Origin: an uncultured Lachnospiraceae bacterium
GTDB lineage: Bacteria > Bacillota > Clostridia > Lachnospirales > Lachnospiraceae
Reading direction: 5' to 3'
Assembly (NCBI GenBank): GCA_947574135.1
Contig: CANPIM010000027.1
Span: 1 to 43,764, forward strand
Length of the DNA: 43,764 nt
Shown here one piece after another: positions 15,687-25,100 of this stretch; within the stretch, counting starts at the first letter, position 1, and each line of letters begins with the position of its first letter. Below the pieces are notes generated by a model. It worked only from the letters and a program-made list of their open reading frames with translations, had not been told where the DNA came from and did no database searches. The translations under genes were made by a program, and so were the position numbers.

Positions 15687-17477
15687 ATGGCGCAGAGAGC
15701 GAGATCAAGAGCAAGATCGAGAGCGAGAAGAAAAAAAAGACAACGACTGAAAAGGCTGATGCCGTTTTTCGCGGCAGTGGTTTTAATTCTGCTTATTGCA
15801 GTGATTATGATTGTCAGCTTTTTTATTGAAAAATATAGTCCGTCCAAGGAAATAGCAGATTACCGGAATTATTATTCTGTGGGCGGAGAGGACCAGGTGG
15901 CTATTCTGTTAAATAATGAGCTGCTGGAGACAAAGGGAAAGCTTATTGACGGTGAGGTTTACGTGGATACGGAATTTCTGTACCAGAATCTCAACTCCCG
16001 GTTCTACTGGGATTCCCAGGAAAATCTCCTGCTGTATGCCCTGCCCACAGAGCTGGTGACAGCGGCGGCCGGCAGCAATGAGTACACGGTGGGGAAGGAG
16101 AAGCGCAGCGAATCCTATGCACCCGTGCGCCTGGACGGGGAGACGGCTTATGTGGCTCTCCAGTATATAAAGAATTATACGGCTATGGACGTTTCCTATT
16201 ATGAGGAGCCTGTACACCGGGTGTATATTGACACGGTGTACGGCACGGTAAAAACCGTGGAGGTAAAGAAGGACACCCAGGTGCGGGACAGAGCAGATAT
16301 CAAGCGCCCCATTCTTACCCAGGTGACCAAGGGCTCCAAGCTATATGTTATGGAAGAGATCGAGGAGGTGGAGGGCTGGACCAGAGTCCGCACGGAGGAC
16401 GGCTTTATCGGCTATGTGCAGAAGAAACGGATCTCGGCGGAGCCCAAGGAGGAGATCCGCACCTCGGACTATGAGGAGCCGGTGTATACCAGTATTTCCA
16501 AGACCTATCCCATTAATATGGCATGGCACCAGGTGACAAATGCCACGGCTAACGACAACATTTACCGGGTGCTGGCAGATGCCAAGGGATTGAACACCAT
16601 TTCCCCCACCTGGTTTTATCTGAAGGACAGCGAGGGCGGCATCGAATCCCTGGCCAGCCAGGAATACGTCAACCATTGCCATCAGAACGGCATTGAGGTG
16701 TGGGGGCTGGTGGAGGATATCACCTACAAGGATTCCATCAGTCACGCGGAGATTTTCGCCAAGACCACCAACCGGCAGCGGCTGGTGAGCAACCTGATTG
16801 CCCAGGCTATTCAGTATGATTTGGACGGCATTAACCTGGATATGGAGTATATCGGGGTGGATCTGGGACGGGCTTACGTGCAGTTTATCCGGGAGCTGTC
16901 CATTATGTGTCGGGTCAACGGTATTGTGCTCTCTGTGGACAACTATGTGCCTGCGGAGTACAACCAGTACTATAACCGGGCAGAGCAGGGCGTGTTTGCA
17001 GACTATGTGATTATCATGGGCTATGACGAGACGCCAAAGGGCTCCAATGTGGCCGGTTCCGTGGCTTCCATTGGCTTTGTGCGTCAGGGCATCGAAAACA
17101 CTTTGAAGGATGTTCCGGCGGAGAAGGTGATCAATGCAGTGCCCTTCTACACCCGGGTCTGGAAGGTTTCCCCCTCTGTGGAGGAAGGCGCGGTGGATGG
17201 CTATCTGGCTGTCTGCGAGGCTGAGGTGGGGATGGACGGAGCCGACAAATATGTGAGCACCAACGGCGCGGAGAAAAATTGGTCCGAGGAGCACGGACAG
17301 TATTATGCAGAGTACGAGAACGATGTGGACATATACCAGATCTGGCTGGAGGAGGAGCGCTCCATTGAGGAGAAGGCTAAGCTTATCAAGGAGTACAATC
17401 TGGCCGGAATCGCTGCCTGGAAGCTGGGATTCGAGCGGTCCAGTATCTGGGATGTAATACTAAAATATGTGAACTAA
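15687..17477 (+). CDS. Membrane-anchored GH18 glycoside hydrolase with SH3 domain
   Basis: 596 residues. A very basic N-terminus with an RARSRARSRARR repeat precedes a transmembrane anchor at about 26-47. Then comes a copper-amine-oxidase-N-like beta domain (about 65-180), a bacterial SH3 domain (about 190-250, KDTQVRDRADIKRPILTQV..GWTRVRTEDGFIGYV), and a GH18 barrel. The catalytic strand is DGINLDMEY with Glu387 as acid/base; Asn replaces the first inner Asp of DGxDxDxE, as in the SleL/YaaH cortex-lytic branch. It probably trims peptidoglycan (N-acetylglucosaminidase) in envelope or spore. AGGAGG precedes the ATG. Confidence 0.87.
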   Translation: MAQRARSRARSRARRKKRQRLKRLMPFFAAVVLILLIAVIMIVSFFIEKYSPSKEIADYRNYYSVGGEDQVAILLNNELLETKGKLIDGEVYVDTEFLYQNLNSRFYWDSQENLLLYALPTELVTAAAGSNEYTVGKEKRSESYAPVRLDGETAYVALQYIKNYTAMDVSYYEEPVHRVYIDTVYGTVKTVEVKKDTQVRDRADIKRPILTQVTKGSKLYVMEEIEEVEGWTRVRTEDGFIGYVQKKRISAEPKEEIRTSDYEEPVYTSISKTYPINMAWHQVTNATANDNIYRVLADAKGLNTISPTWFYLKDSEGGIESLASQEYVNHCHQNGIEVWGLVEDITYKDSISHAEIFAKTTNRQRLVSNLIAQAIQYDLDGINLDMEYIGVDLGRAYVQFIRELSIMCRVNGIVLSVDNYVPAEYNQYYNRAEQGVFADYVIIMGYDETPKGSNVAGSVASIGFVRQGIENTLKDVPAEKVINAVPFYTRVWKVSPSVEEGAVDGYLAVCEAEVGMDGADKYVSTNGAEKNWSEEHGQYYAEYENDVDIYQIWLEEERSIEEKAKLIKEYNLAGIAAWKLGFERSSIWDVILKYVN

Positions 17478-17498
17478 GGAGAGACATACCTGGAATCG

Positions 17499-17550
17499 GA
17501 TGCACCTGTCCCTGGCAGAGGGAATTTTGCCGGGGCGGGTGCATCTTGTT
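17499..17550 (+). terminator. Terminator after the GH18 gene
   Basis: GATGCACC pairs with GGTGCATC, and an inner stem CCTGGC/GCCGGG supports a long hairpin, followed by TTGTT. The T tract is short, so some read-through into the AraC-type gene is possible. Confidence 0.65.
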
Positions 17551-17575
17551 CAAAGGGGCTTTGGGAGGGCTGGGG

Positions 17576-19858
17576 ATGAAAAAGAAGAACAGAAAAAAAG
17601 GTCTTTTCAAGGACCTGGAGATGATCGCCTATTTTCGGAGATATTCCATATTTTATCGCTTTTTTGCTCTGATACTAATCATGGTCATCGTACTGATCGT
17701 GTCCTTTTCCCTTTATATCTCCAAAGTCATTGAGTCCGGAGCCAGGGAGCAGTATGAGCGGGCCAACGAACAGATGCTAATCCGGGCGGTGAATCAGATG
17801 GACAACTCTCTCTTTTTTCTGGAGCAGATTTTATTTGTGGCAGGGAACATTAAATATGTGGTGGATGCTGCCATTCGTCCGGGGCTGGGCTATGCGGAAC
17901 GGAACCGGAATGTGGTTTCCTTTCTTCGGGAAATTTCCAGGAACAATCAGTTTATCAGCGGAGTATGGCTATATGAGAGGACCAACGAGACGGTGCTCTC
18001 TGCGGACGGTACGGTAATGAGCCTTTCGGATTATTCCTATGAGGGGGTTCTGGACGGGATTCTTCGCCAGGCGGAGGATGGGGAAAATGTAATTGTAATA
18101 CGTAATACAGGAAAGAACCGTTCCATGCTGGTTTCCCGGGAGGGATCCATGTATATGGTTTTTGCCTCACTCCAGGCCAAGGATGGCCCCTATTTGTCTA
18201 AGCTTATTGCAAAGCTTAATGTTGAGTATTTGTTTCGGGATGCCATGAAGGAGATTACGGAGGCAAATTACGGGCTGATGTCTCTGGATCGGAGTGAAGA
18301 GAGTATTTTTTCCAATGAGAAAGGCCTAAATCTTCCCCACCGGGGCGGAGAGATCAGCCATGTTTCCACCTATACCGGGTGGGAGTATCGGATGTACCCG
18401 GAGGCTTATCAGGGGAAGGGGTGGTTTTTTTATCTGGGGCAGATTTTTCCCTTTCTGGTGGTGGCCACCCTGGCTAGTCTGGTCTTTGCCCTGGTGGTGG
18501 CGGAAAAAATTTATGCGCCTATTTCCCGGCTGACGAAGCATTTCTCCCAGGGAAATGGAAAATACCTGCCTCTGAGGCAAGGAAGCAAGGACAATGAGAT
18601 TGGATTTTTGCACCAGGCCTACACGGAGATCCTGCAAGATAAGGAAAAGGCGGATGTTCTCCTCTTGGATATTCGGCCGGATCTGGAGCAAAAGCTGTTT
18701 TTGTCCATGATCCATGGAACGGAATACACAGAGGCCCAGCTGGAGCAGAGGCTTCGGGATATCCGCAGTGAGTTTCAGGTGGAAGCCAATTATCGTGTGA
18801 TGATGATCTGCTTTTTGGACTTGGATGAGATGGAGGATATGGCCTCCTATCTGAGCATTCGGGAGCTGGAGCAGGACATCGGGGAGCTGTTTCCCAGAGA
18901 GCATGGGCAGCTCTTGTATATCCAGAGGAATAATACGGGGATTCTGATCACCCAGTATCCCCGGGAGTATTCGGTGGCAAGGATCAATTCCATTCAGCTG
19001 TACTTTGAGGAGCAGATGCGGCAGATGCTTTGTAAGCGGAAGGTGGAAGTTGCGGTGGCCAGCGGAAGGGTCTGCAGAAGCTTAAAGGATATGCCCTTGT
19101 CCTACGAGGAGGCCAGCGACCGGCTGCGCCGGCAGATTTATTTTCAGAATGACAGTCTTACGGAGCCGGAGGAGCCTGTGTTTGGAGATACGGTCCAGGA
19201 ATATTTTCTGCAGCAGCTCACCCAGCTTTCGGATCAGCTGAGCAAAAACCGTATGGGAGAGGCGGAGGAGCAGCTGGAAAAGATTCTTCGGGAATTTGGG
19301 GAGCGGGAGGTGGATTTCTCCTTCCGCAAGTACTATTATGAACAGCTGTTGGATCACTTGGTGGAGCGATCCATGCAGTTTTACGGAGAGCAGAACTGCT
19401 TTTCCACGGAGGAATACCAGGAGATTTATCGCAGACTCCAGAAGCTTACGGACAGAGAGGAGCTGACCGGCTATGGAGAGCAGGTTCTCAGGCAGCAGTT
19501 TGGATTTATCCGGAATCAGTCCCTCCGCCGTCAGAATCGGATCGTGGCCAAGGCCAAGGAGTATATTGACGAGAATTATGACAGGGGAGATCTGTCCATT
19601 CAGCTTATAGCGGAGAGCATTGGCATCAATGCCTCCTATCTCTCCAACCTGTTTGCCACCTGCACCGGGGAGAATCTGGTTTCTTATATCAATGAGTACC
19701 GGATTAACAGGGCCATTCATCTTTTGCTGAACACCACCATCAGCATCAAGGAAATCGGATACAAAACAGGCTTTAACACGGCACAAAATTTTAACCGGGT
19801 CTTTAAGCGGATTACCGGCCGGACACCCAGCAAGTATCGGGAACAGCGTCCGGAGTGA
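17576..19858 (+). CDS. Transmembrane AraC-type transcriptional regulator
   Basis: 760 residues from ATG at 17576 (GGGAGG 7 bases upstream; a TTG at 17546 lies in the terminator hairpin). A basic start, first membrane helix at about 27-48, an extracellular dCache-like sensor of about 230 residues, a second membrane helix at about 285-310 (FLVVATLASLVFALVVAEKI), a long cytoplasmic linker and a C-terminal AraC HTH pair: DLSIQLIAESIGINASYLSN, then SIKEIGYKTGFNTAQNFNRV, ending PSKYREQ. These one-component proteins sense an outside ligand and activate nearby operons. It lies directly before the glycyl radical enzyme operon and is its likely regulator. It resembles the partial gene at 1-675. Confidence 0.88.
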   Translation: MKKKNRKKGLFKDLEMIAYFRRYSIFYRFFALILIMVIVLIVSFSLYISKVIESGAREQYERANEQMLIRAVNQMDNSLFFLEQILFVAGNIKYVVDAAIRPGLGYAERNRNVVSFLREISRNNQFISGVWLYERTNETVLSADGTVMSLSDYSYEGVLDGILRQAEDGENVIVIRNTGKNRSMLVSREGSMYMVFASLQAKDGPYLSKLIAKLNVEYLFRDAMKEITEANYGLMSLDRSEESIFSNEKGLNLPHRGGEISHVSTYTGWEYRMYPEAYQGKGWFFYLGQIFPFLVVATLASLVFALVVAEKIYAPISRLTKHFSQGNGKYLPLRQGSKDNEIGFLHQAYTEILQDKEKADVLLLDIRPDLEQKLFLSMIHGTEYTEAQLEQRLRDIRSEFQVEANYRVMMICFLDLDEMEDMASYLSIRELEQDIGELFPREHGQLLYIQRNNTGILITQYPREYSVARINSIQLYFEEQMRQMLCKRKVEVAVASGRVCRSLKDMPLSYEEASDRLRRQIYFQNDSLTEPEEPVFGDTVQEYFLQQLTQLSDQLSKNRMGEAEEQLEKILREFGEREVDFSFRKYYYEQLLDHLVERSMQFYGEQNCFSTEEYQEIYRRLQKLTDREELTGYGEQVLRQQFGFIRNQSLRRQNRIVAKAKEYIDENYDRGDLSIQLIAESIGINASYLSNLFATCTGENLVSYINEYRINRAIHLLLNTTISIKEIGYKTGFNTAQNFNRVFKRITGRTPSKYREQRPE

Positions 19859-19938
19859 GGGAAGATTCCCATAGGGAAAGTAAAGTCCATTATATATCAT
19901 ATATTATACATCATACTTCATACTTCATACAAAATACA

Positions 19939-19984
19939 CAAACAGGACATTGGCAGGATAGAAAGCCAGGGCCCTGTTTTTTAT
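19939..19984 (+). terminator. Rho-independent terminator after the AraC-type gene
   Basis: AAACAGG and CCTGTTTT with an inner TGGC/GCCA pairing, followed by six T. The gene-free interval 19859-20189 otherwise holds an AT-rich tract of repeated CATACTT-like words (19900-19935) and the inverted repeat at 20069-20100. Confidence 0.8.
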
Positions 19985-20068
19985 GTTTAGCGGAACAATT
20001 TCATAGAAAAAAAGCCGGGAATGAACTGTTTTTTGGATTTTTAAGAAACCGTTCATGGAAGAATGAAT

Positions 20069-20100
20069 TTGACAATTTCCAAAAAATCAAAAATTTGTCA
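20069..20100 (+). promoter_or_regulatory. Inverted repeat and -35-like box upstream of the glycyl radical enzyme operon
   Basis: TGACAA (20070-20075) and TTGTCA (20095-20100) face each other across 19 bases. TTGACA at 20069-20074 looks like a -35 box, but no good -10 follows at 17 bases; GATAAA just after 20100 is a possible weak one. A weak -10 is usual for activator-dependent promoters, which would fit control by the AraC-type protein. Confidence 0.4.
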
Positions 20101-20189
20101 TGATAAAAGCACAAAAGGGAATGTGCTCCTGAAATTTTTTCACACCTGTTTGATGTGAGTACATTTAGAAGAAAAGGAGGGAAATGTGT

Positions 20190-22538
20190 ATGGAAGAACG
20201 GGTTTCCAGGCTGCGCATGAAAAATCTGAACCAGCAGCCGGAAATTTGCAGCGAACGGGCAGTTCTTGTGACAGAGGCTTATGAGGAGTTTCGGGCCTTG
20301 CCGCCGCCTCTTTTGCGGGCCCGGACCTTTGAGAAGCTTATGAAGGAAATGACCATCTGGATCGGGGAGGAGGAGCTGATCGTGGGGAACCAGGCTGAAA
20401 AGCCCAAGGGGAGCCCCCTGTATCCGGAGTATTCCGTGGACTGGATTTTGAAAGAGCTCTACACCTTTGACAAGCGGGAGGCAGGCCGGTACTTTATCAC
20501 AGAGGAGAATCAGGAACTTCTGCAGGAGCTTTTGCCCCAATGGCAGGGGCGTACCACCAAGGATCGGGCGCTGGCCTTGCTGCCCCCGGGAGCCCGGGAA
20601 GCCATGGACAGCCAGGCATTTCTTCTCTCTCCCCTCTCCTGCGGACTGGGGCATATCAGCGTGAACTATGAAAGGCTTATAGAATATGGTCTGACAGGAA
20701 TCCTGGATGAGATCCGGGAGCGCATGGAACAGTGCTCTTATAAACGGCCGGAAGATGTGGAGCGCCATATGTTTTATGAATCCTGTGAGATTGTGTGCAG
20801 GGGAATGCTCACCTTTGCGGAGCGGTTTGCGGATCTGGCTCAGGAGCAGAGCAGGCAGTATGCGGGAAAGCGGAGGGCGGAGCTGGAGGAAATTGCCCGG
20901 GTTTGCAGGAGAGTGCCCCGATATAGGGCGGAGACCTTTCAGGAGGCGCTCCAGAGCTTTTGGTTTCTCCATTTGTGCCTGCAGATTGATTCCAACGGAC
21001 ACAGCATGTCTCCGGGGCGGTTTGACCAGTATACCTATCGGTGTTACCGGCAGGATTTGGAGGCGGGAAAGAACCCCGCGGAGCTGGAGGAGCTTCTGGG
21101 GTGCCTGTGGATCAAATTTGCGGAGATTGGAAAGCTTCGGGATGCTCTTGGGTCTCTGGCCTTTGGGGGATATCCTATGTTTCAGAACCTCATTGTGGGA
21201 GGAACGGACAGTCATGGCCGGGATGTGACCAATGAGGTCTCTCTTTTATGTTGCAAGGTGACGGCGGAGCTTAAGCTGTCACAGCCCTCCCTGTCTGTGC
21301 GGTGGCATAAGGACTGTGATGAACGGCTGAAAAGGGCGGCAGCCCAGGTGGCCCGCAGCGGTATCGGAATGCCTGCCTACTTTAATGATGAAGCCATTGT
21401 TCCCATTCTCAGGAAAATCGGCTGTAGTCAGGAGGAGGCCAGGAATTACTGCGAGGTAGGCTGTGTGGAGCCCCATGTGGCAGGGAAGATGGAGGGCATG
21501 TACAGCAGTGGTTTTACCAATCTCTGTAAAATTTTGGAAATTACAATATTTAACGGGACAGATCCAGTAAGAAACCAAAAGATAGGACTGGAAACTGGGG
21601 AGAAATTTGAGGATTTTGAGAGCTTTTACCAGGCTTATCTAAAACAGCAGGATTATATCATGGGCATTCACGCGGCATCGGTGAACGCGGTGGAATACGC
21701 ACACAGCACCATGTGCCCCACCCCCCTGGTGTCCTGCTTTGTGGACGACTGCCTGGAAAAGGGGGTGGATGTGCGCTGCGGGGGAGCCCACTATAACTAC
21801 ACCTCTCCCAATGCCGTGGGACTGGCCAATCTGGGGGACGCCATGCTGGCCGTAAAGCGAAAGGTCTTTGAGGAGAAGAAGTACACCATGGATCAGCTGC
21901 GGCAAATGCTCCTGGCGGATTTTCAGGGCTATGAGAGGGAACGGCTGGAGCTGCTGCATAGTGTGCCCAAGTTTGGGAATGATGATCCAAAGGCAGATGC
22001 CATGACCCGGCGGGCAGGGGAGGATTACTGTCGGCAGTTCAAGGAATACAGGGGCTATCGGGGAGCAAGCTTCCAGCCCGGGCTTCAAAGCATTTCCGCC
22101 CATGCCCTCTTTGTGGGAAGCTTGGGCGCCACCCCAGACGGAAGAACAAGAGCCATGCTGGTGTCGGACGGAGGCGTATCCCCGGCTCAGGGACGGGACA
22201 AAAAGGGACCCACAGCAGCCATGCTTTCCGTGGCAGGACTGAACCACCGGGAGGCCACCAACGGCGCTCTGTTAAATGTGAAATTCCATCCCTCTGCAGT
22301 AAAGGGAGAGGAGGGGCTTGCAAATCTTTGTGCTCTCACTGACGCCTTTTTCCGTCAGGGAGCCCAGCATGTCCAGTATAACATTGTGGACAGTGAAACT
22401 CTGCGGGACGCGCAGAAGCATCCGGAGAATTACCGGGATCTGGTGGTGCGGGTGGCAGGCTTCAGCGTTTTATTCACCACCCTGGACGCGGTGCTTCAAA
22501 ACGATATTATAGAAAGGACGCAGCACAGCGGTATCTGA
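20190..22538 (+). CDS. Glycyl radical enzyme of the Cys-x-Glu (dehydratase/lyase) class, substrate unknown
   Basis: 782 residues. The PFL-like domain leads to the active-site loop GCVEPHV with Cys425 (thiyl radical) and Glu427, the C-x-E pair shared by glycerol, propanediol and hydroxyproline dehydratases, choline TMA-lyase and sulfite-lyases. The C-terminal radical loop is RVAGFSVLFTTLD with Gly757; the usual form is RVAGYSA, so Phe and Val are unusual. The motif GHISVNYERL has Asn where I recall Asp in CutC-type enzymes. It is not pyruvate formate-lyase, which has a Cys-Cys pair. ATG at 20190 is preferred over 20184 because of spacing to GGAGGG. The activase follows after 4 bases and a TRAP importer completes the operon. 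Confidence 0.9.
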   Translation: MEERVSRLRMKNLNQQPEICSERAVLVTEAYEEFRALPPPLLRARTFEKLMKEMTIWIGEEELIVGNQAEKPKGSPLYPEYSVDWILKELYTFDKREAGRYFITEENQELLQELLPQWQGRTTKDRALALLPPGAREAMDSQAFLLSPLSCGLGHISVNYERLIEYGLTGILDEIRERMEQCSYKRPEDVERHMFYESCEIVCRGMLTFAERFADLAQEQSRQYAGKRRAELEEIARVCRRVPRYRAETFQEALQSFWFLHLCLQIDSNGHSMSPGRFDQYTYRCYRQDLEAGKNPAELEELLGCLWIKFAEIGKLRDALGSLAFGGYPMFQNLIVGGTDSHGRDVTNEVSLLCCKVTAELKLSQPSLSVRWHKDCDERLKRAAAQVARSGIGMPAYFNDEAIVPILRKIGCSQEEARNYCEVGCVEPHVAGKMEGMYSSGFTNLCKILEITIFNGTDPVRNQKIGLETGEKFEDFESFYQAYLKQQDYIMGIHAASVNAVEYAHSTMCPTPLVSCFVDDCLEKGVDVRCGGAHYNYTSPNAVGLANLGDAMLAVKRKVFEEKKYTMDQLRQMLLADFQGYERERLELLHSVPKFGNDDPKADAMTRRAGEDYCRQFKEYRGYRGASFQPGLQSISAHALFVGSLGATPDGRTRAMLVSDGGVSPAQGRDKKGPTAAMLSVAGLNHREATNGALLNVKFHPSAVKGEEGLANLCALTDAFFRQGAQHVQYNIVDSETLRDAQKHPENYRDLVVRVAGFSVLFTTLDAVLQNDIIERTQHSGI

Positions 22539-22542
22539 GGCT

Positions 22543-23442
22543 ATGAAAGGAATCGTATTTGATATCCAGCGGTTTTGCGTACACGACGGACCGGGGATTC
22601 GTACCACCCTGTTTTTAAAGGGCTGTCCCCTTCACTGCGACTGGTGCTGCAATCCGGAATCCCAGCGTCGGTTTCCGCAGCCCTTGTATGACGAAGCAAA
22701 ATGCATTGGCTGTGGCAGCTGCGCAGAGGTCTGCACCCGGGGGGCCATTTCCCTGAAGCCGGCTTACCACATTGCTGTGAAGATTTGCAGGGACTGTGAA
22801 AGCCATGCATGTGTGGAGGAGTGCTATGGAGAGGCCCTAAGCCTGGCAGGAAGGACTTACACTGTGGAGGAGCTCTTGGAAACTGTGGAGAGGGACCAGG
22901 GCTTTTACCAGTTCTCTAAGGGGGGACTGACCCTCTCCGGCGGGGAGGCTCTGATGCAGACAGACTTTGCAGTGGAGCTTTTGCGCCAGAGTAAGGAGCG
23001 GGGGATTCACACAGCCCTGGAAACCTGCAGCGCTTGTCCCTGGGAAAGCATCCGGCGGACCATTCCCTATGTGGATGTGTATCTGTGTGATGTGAAGCAT
23101 ACGGACCCGGAGAAGCTTAAGGCTGAGACTGGGGGAAATGCAGAAGAAATACTGGGGCATATTCGAAAGCTGCGCAAGAGTGGCGCTTATATCATAGGGA
23201 GAATCCCGGTGATTCCTGGCTTTAACGATAAAGCAGAGGAGATCGCAGCCATTGGAAGATTCTTTTTGGAGAGTGACATTGGTGAGGTACAGCTTTTGGC
23301 CTTTCACCGTATGGGAGAGCCCAAATACAGGAAAATATTCCGGGAACAAAGACCCAGGAAGCGGCAGGCCTTGACTGGTGAGGAGATGCAGGAGCGGGTA
23401 GAGCTTTTGCAGGCCTTGGGGCTTCAGGCGTCCATGGGATAG
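22543..23442 (+). CDS. Glycyl-radical-enzyme activating enzyme (radical SAM)
   Basis: 299 residues. The radical SAM cluster motif is LKGCPLHCDWCCNPES (CxxxCxxC). An inserted ferredoxin-like domain has two Cys sets (CIGCGSCAEVCTRGAI and CRDCESHACVEECYGEA), typical of activases of C-x-E type GREs and absent from PflA. GGLTLSGGEALMQTDF is the SAM-binding GGE motif. It abstracts hydrogen from Gly757 of the neighbouring enzyme using a 5'-deoxyadenosyl radical. The ribosome site is weak (GAGG two bases before ATG), so translation probably relies on coupling to the enzyme gene. Its last codons are part of a 41-bp tandem duplication. Confidence 0.93.
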   Translation: MKGIVFDIQRFCVHDGPGIRTTLFLKGCPLHCDWCCNPESQRRFPQPLYDEAKCIGCGSCAEVCTRGAISLKPAYHIAVKICRDCESHACVEECYGEALSLAGRTYTVEELLETVERDQGFYQFSKGGLTLSGGEALMQTDFAVELLRQSKERGIHTALETCSACPWESIRRTIPYVDVYLCDVKHTDPEKLKAETGGNAEEILGHIRKLRKSGAYIIGRIPVIPGFNDKAEEIAAIGRFFLESDIGEVQLLAFHRMGEPKYRKIFREQRPRKRQALTGEEMQERVELLQALGLQASMG

Positions 23443-23489
23443 AAGTTATGCAAGTTTTGGGGCTTTAGGCGTCCATGGGATAGAAATTA
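23408..23489 (+). repeat. 41-bp tandem duplication at the 3' end of the activase gene
   Basis: Unit 1 (23408-23448) holds the last 11 sense codons and the stop of the activase. Unit 2 (23449-23489) repeats it outside the gene with five differences, all C to T or G to A. It fills the space before the dctP ribosome site. Confidence 0.9.
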
Positions 23490-23517
23490 CTCAATTTTAA
23501 TCAGGAGGAAAGAAAAC

Positions 23518-24579
23518 ATGAAAAAGAAGGTAAAAAAGGCAGTTGCACTGGGAATGAGCTTTGGTCTGCTTTTGGGACTTGCAGGCTGCAGCGCACAGAA
23601 AGAGGAGGCTCCGGCGGCGGAAAAGCCTGAGGCTCCGGCACAGACAGAGGGGAGTGGAGGGACTGAGGCCTTGGCGGATGCCATTACCTTAAAGTTTGCC
23701 TGCGATGACACCTCTACCTCCTCCTATTATCTGGCGATTTTGGAATTTGAGAAGGAGGTGGAGGAAAAGTCCGGGGGAGCCATCCAGGTGGAGTGCTACG
23801 GGGATGCGCAGCTGGGAAGCGCCACGGAGACCATTGAGGGCATGCAGCTGGGAACGGTGGAGTGTGTCTTTGCGTCAACGGCGGCCCTGGCGCCCTTTGT
23901 GGAGGAATTTGCCTATGTGGACGCGCCCTTTATCTTCCGGGATGCGGATCACGCCCATGCAGTGGTGGACGGGGAGATTGGCCAGATGATCGGAGACCTG
24001 TGTGTGGAAAAGCAGGGAATCCGTCTGATTGGCTGGTATGACACGGCCTTTCGCAACATTTACACCACCAGAGAAATCCGCAGTCTGGAGGATTTAAAGG
24101 GGCTGAAAATCCGGACCATGCAGTCAGATCTTCACCTTCAGACCTTTGAGGCTTTGGGCTGCCTGCCCGTATCCATGGCTTCGTCGGAAGTGTATACCTC
24201 TCTATCTCAGGGAACCATTGACGCGGCGGAGAATAATTATTCCTATGTGCTGAATCAAAGCCTGTATGAGGTAATTGATTATATTATCAGCACAGGACAT
24301 TTCTACGGCTTCTGTCCCATTATGATTGCGGAAAACGTGTATCAGTCCCTGACCCCGGAGCAGCAGGAGATCGTTATGACGGCAGCGGCCAACAGTGTGG
24401 AATTTCAGCGGGAACTGTGCGCCACCCAGAATGAGGAGGCCCGGGGCAAGCTTGAGGAGCTGGGTGTGGAGTTTATCGAGCTGGACAGAGAGGAGCTGCG
24501 ACAGGCCGTACAGCCAGTGTATGACAACAATGCCGAGCTTCTGGATGAGGAAATTATTGAAAAGATTAACGCCATGTAA
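23518..24579 (+). CDS. dctP: TRAP transporter solute-binding lipoprotein DctP
   Basis: 353 residues. The signal peptide ends in the lipobox LAGC with Cys24 lipidated, followed by a Pro/Ala/Glu linker. The mature DctP fold shows KEVEEKSGGAIQVECYGD, AQLGSATETIEGMQLGTVE, and DLKGLKIRTMQSDLHLQTF whose Arg normally pairs with the ligand's acidic group. Then SMASSEVYTSLSQGTIDAAE follows. It binds the operon's substrate outside the cell. AGGAGG lies 10 bases before ATG. It is the fourth kind of gene in the GRE cluster and is followed by both membrane subunits. It is clearly distinct from the orphan DctP at 763. Confidence 0.92.
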   Translation: MKKKVKKAVALGMSFGLLLGLAGCSAQKEEAPAAEKPEAPAQTEGSGGTEALADAITLKFACDDTSTSSYYLAILEFEKEVEEKSGGAIQVECYGDAQLGSATETIEGMQLGTVECVFASTAALAPFVEEFAYVDAPFIFRDADHAHAVVDGEIGQMIGDLCVEKQGIRLIGWYDTAFRNIYTTREIRSLEDLKGLKIRTMQSDLHLQTFEALGCLPVSMASSEVYTSLSQGTIDAAENNYSYVLNQSLYEVIDYIISTGHFYGFCPIMIAENVYQSLTPEQQEIVMTAAANSVEFQRELCATQNEEARGKLEELGVEFIELDREELRQAVQPVYDNNAELLDEEIIEKINAM

Positions 24580-24591
24580 AGGAGAAAAATA

Positions 24592-25098
24592 TTGAAGAGA
24601 GCTTTTGCATTTTTAGAAAAAGCAGAGGAAGGGCTTTGCATTTTTATGTTTGTCCTAATGACCGGATGCTGCATTTTTCAGGTGATAAATCGAAATGTTC
24701 TGAAAATTCCTATAAGCTGGACGGAGGAGCTGGCGCGCTTTTCCATGATATGGATGGCGCTGCTGGGCTCTGAGATGGGACTGCGGTACGGAAAGCAGAT
24801 GAGCGTGGAGGCGCTGGTGGAAAGATTTCCCTTACATATCCGGAGAATTGTGGAGGCCCTGGGGGATTTGGCCTGTGCCCTTTTTGCAGGGGTGGCCGGC
24901 TGGTATTCCCTGCAGCTGATTATTACTACCTGGCAGTCCCGCCAGGTCTCCACGGCTATGGCCCTTCCCATGTGGGCCGTGTACCTTATCCTGCCCCTTA
25001 CCTTGTTTCCCATGTGCGGCTTTGAGATTTATCATATGATCTGCGATTTTTGCAGGCAGGAGCCGACCGACGGGGAGATACGGAAGGAGGGAGCGTAA
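24592..25098 (+). CDS. dctQ: TRAP transporter small membrane subunit DctQ
   Basis: 168 residues with four membrane helices. The DctQ hallmark is NRNVLKIPISWTEELARFSM then WMALLGSEMGLRYGKQMSVE. The start is TTG at 24592, supported by AAAGGAG 9 bases upstream; no better ATG fits because the next Met (residue 18) would remove the first helix. It couples the binding protein to DctM. The dctM start lies 3 bases after its stop. Confidence 0.92.
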   Translation: MKRAFAFLEKAEEGLCIFMFVLMTGCCIFQVINRNVLKIPISWTEELARFSMIWMALLGSEMGLRYGKQMSVEALVERFPLHIRRIVEALGDLACALFAGVAGWYSLQLIITTWQSRQVSTAMALPMWAVYLILPLTLFPMCGFEIYHMICDFCRQEPTDGEIRKEGA

Positions 25099-25100
25099 CC

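Noticed and set aside
20190-22538. Pyruvate formate-lyase (pflB)
   Set aside because: Active site is GCVE with a single Cys and Glu, not the Cys-Cys pair; the activase also has the extra ferredoxin-like domain absent from PflA.
23408-23489. Start of a CRISPR or longer repeat array
   Set aside because: Only two adjacent units without spacers; a simple tandem duplication.
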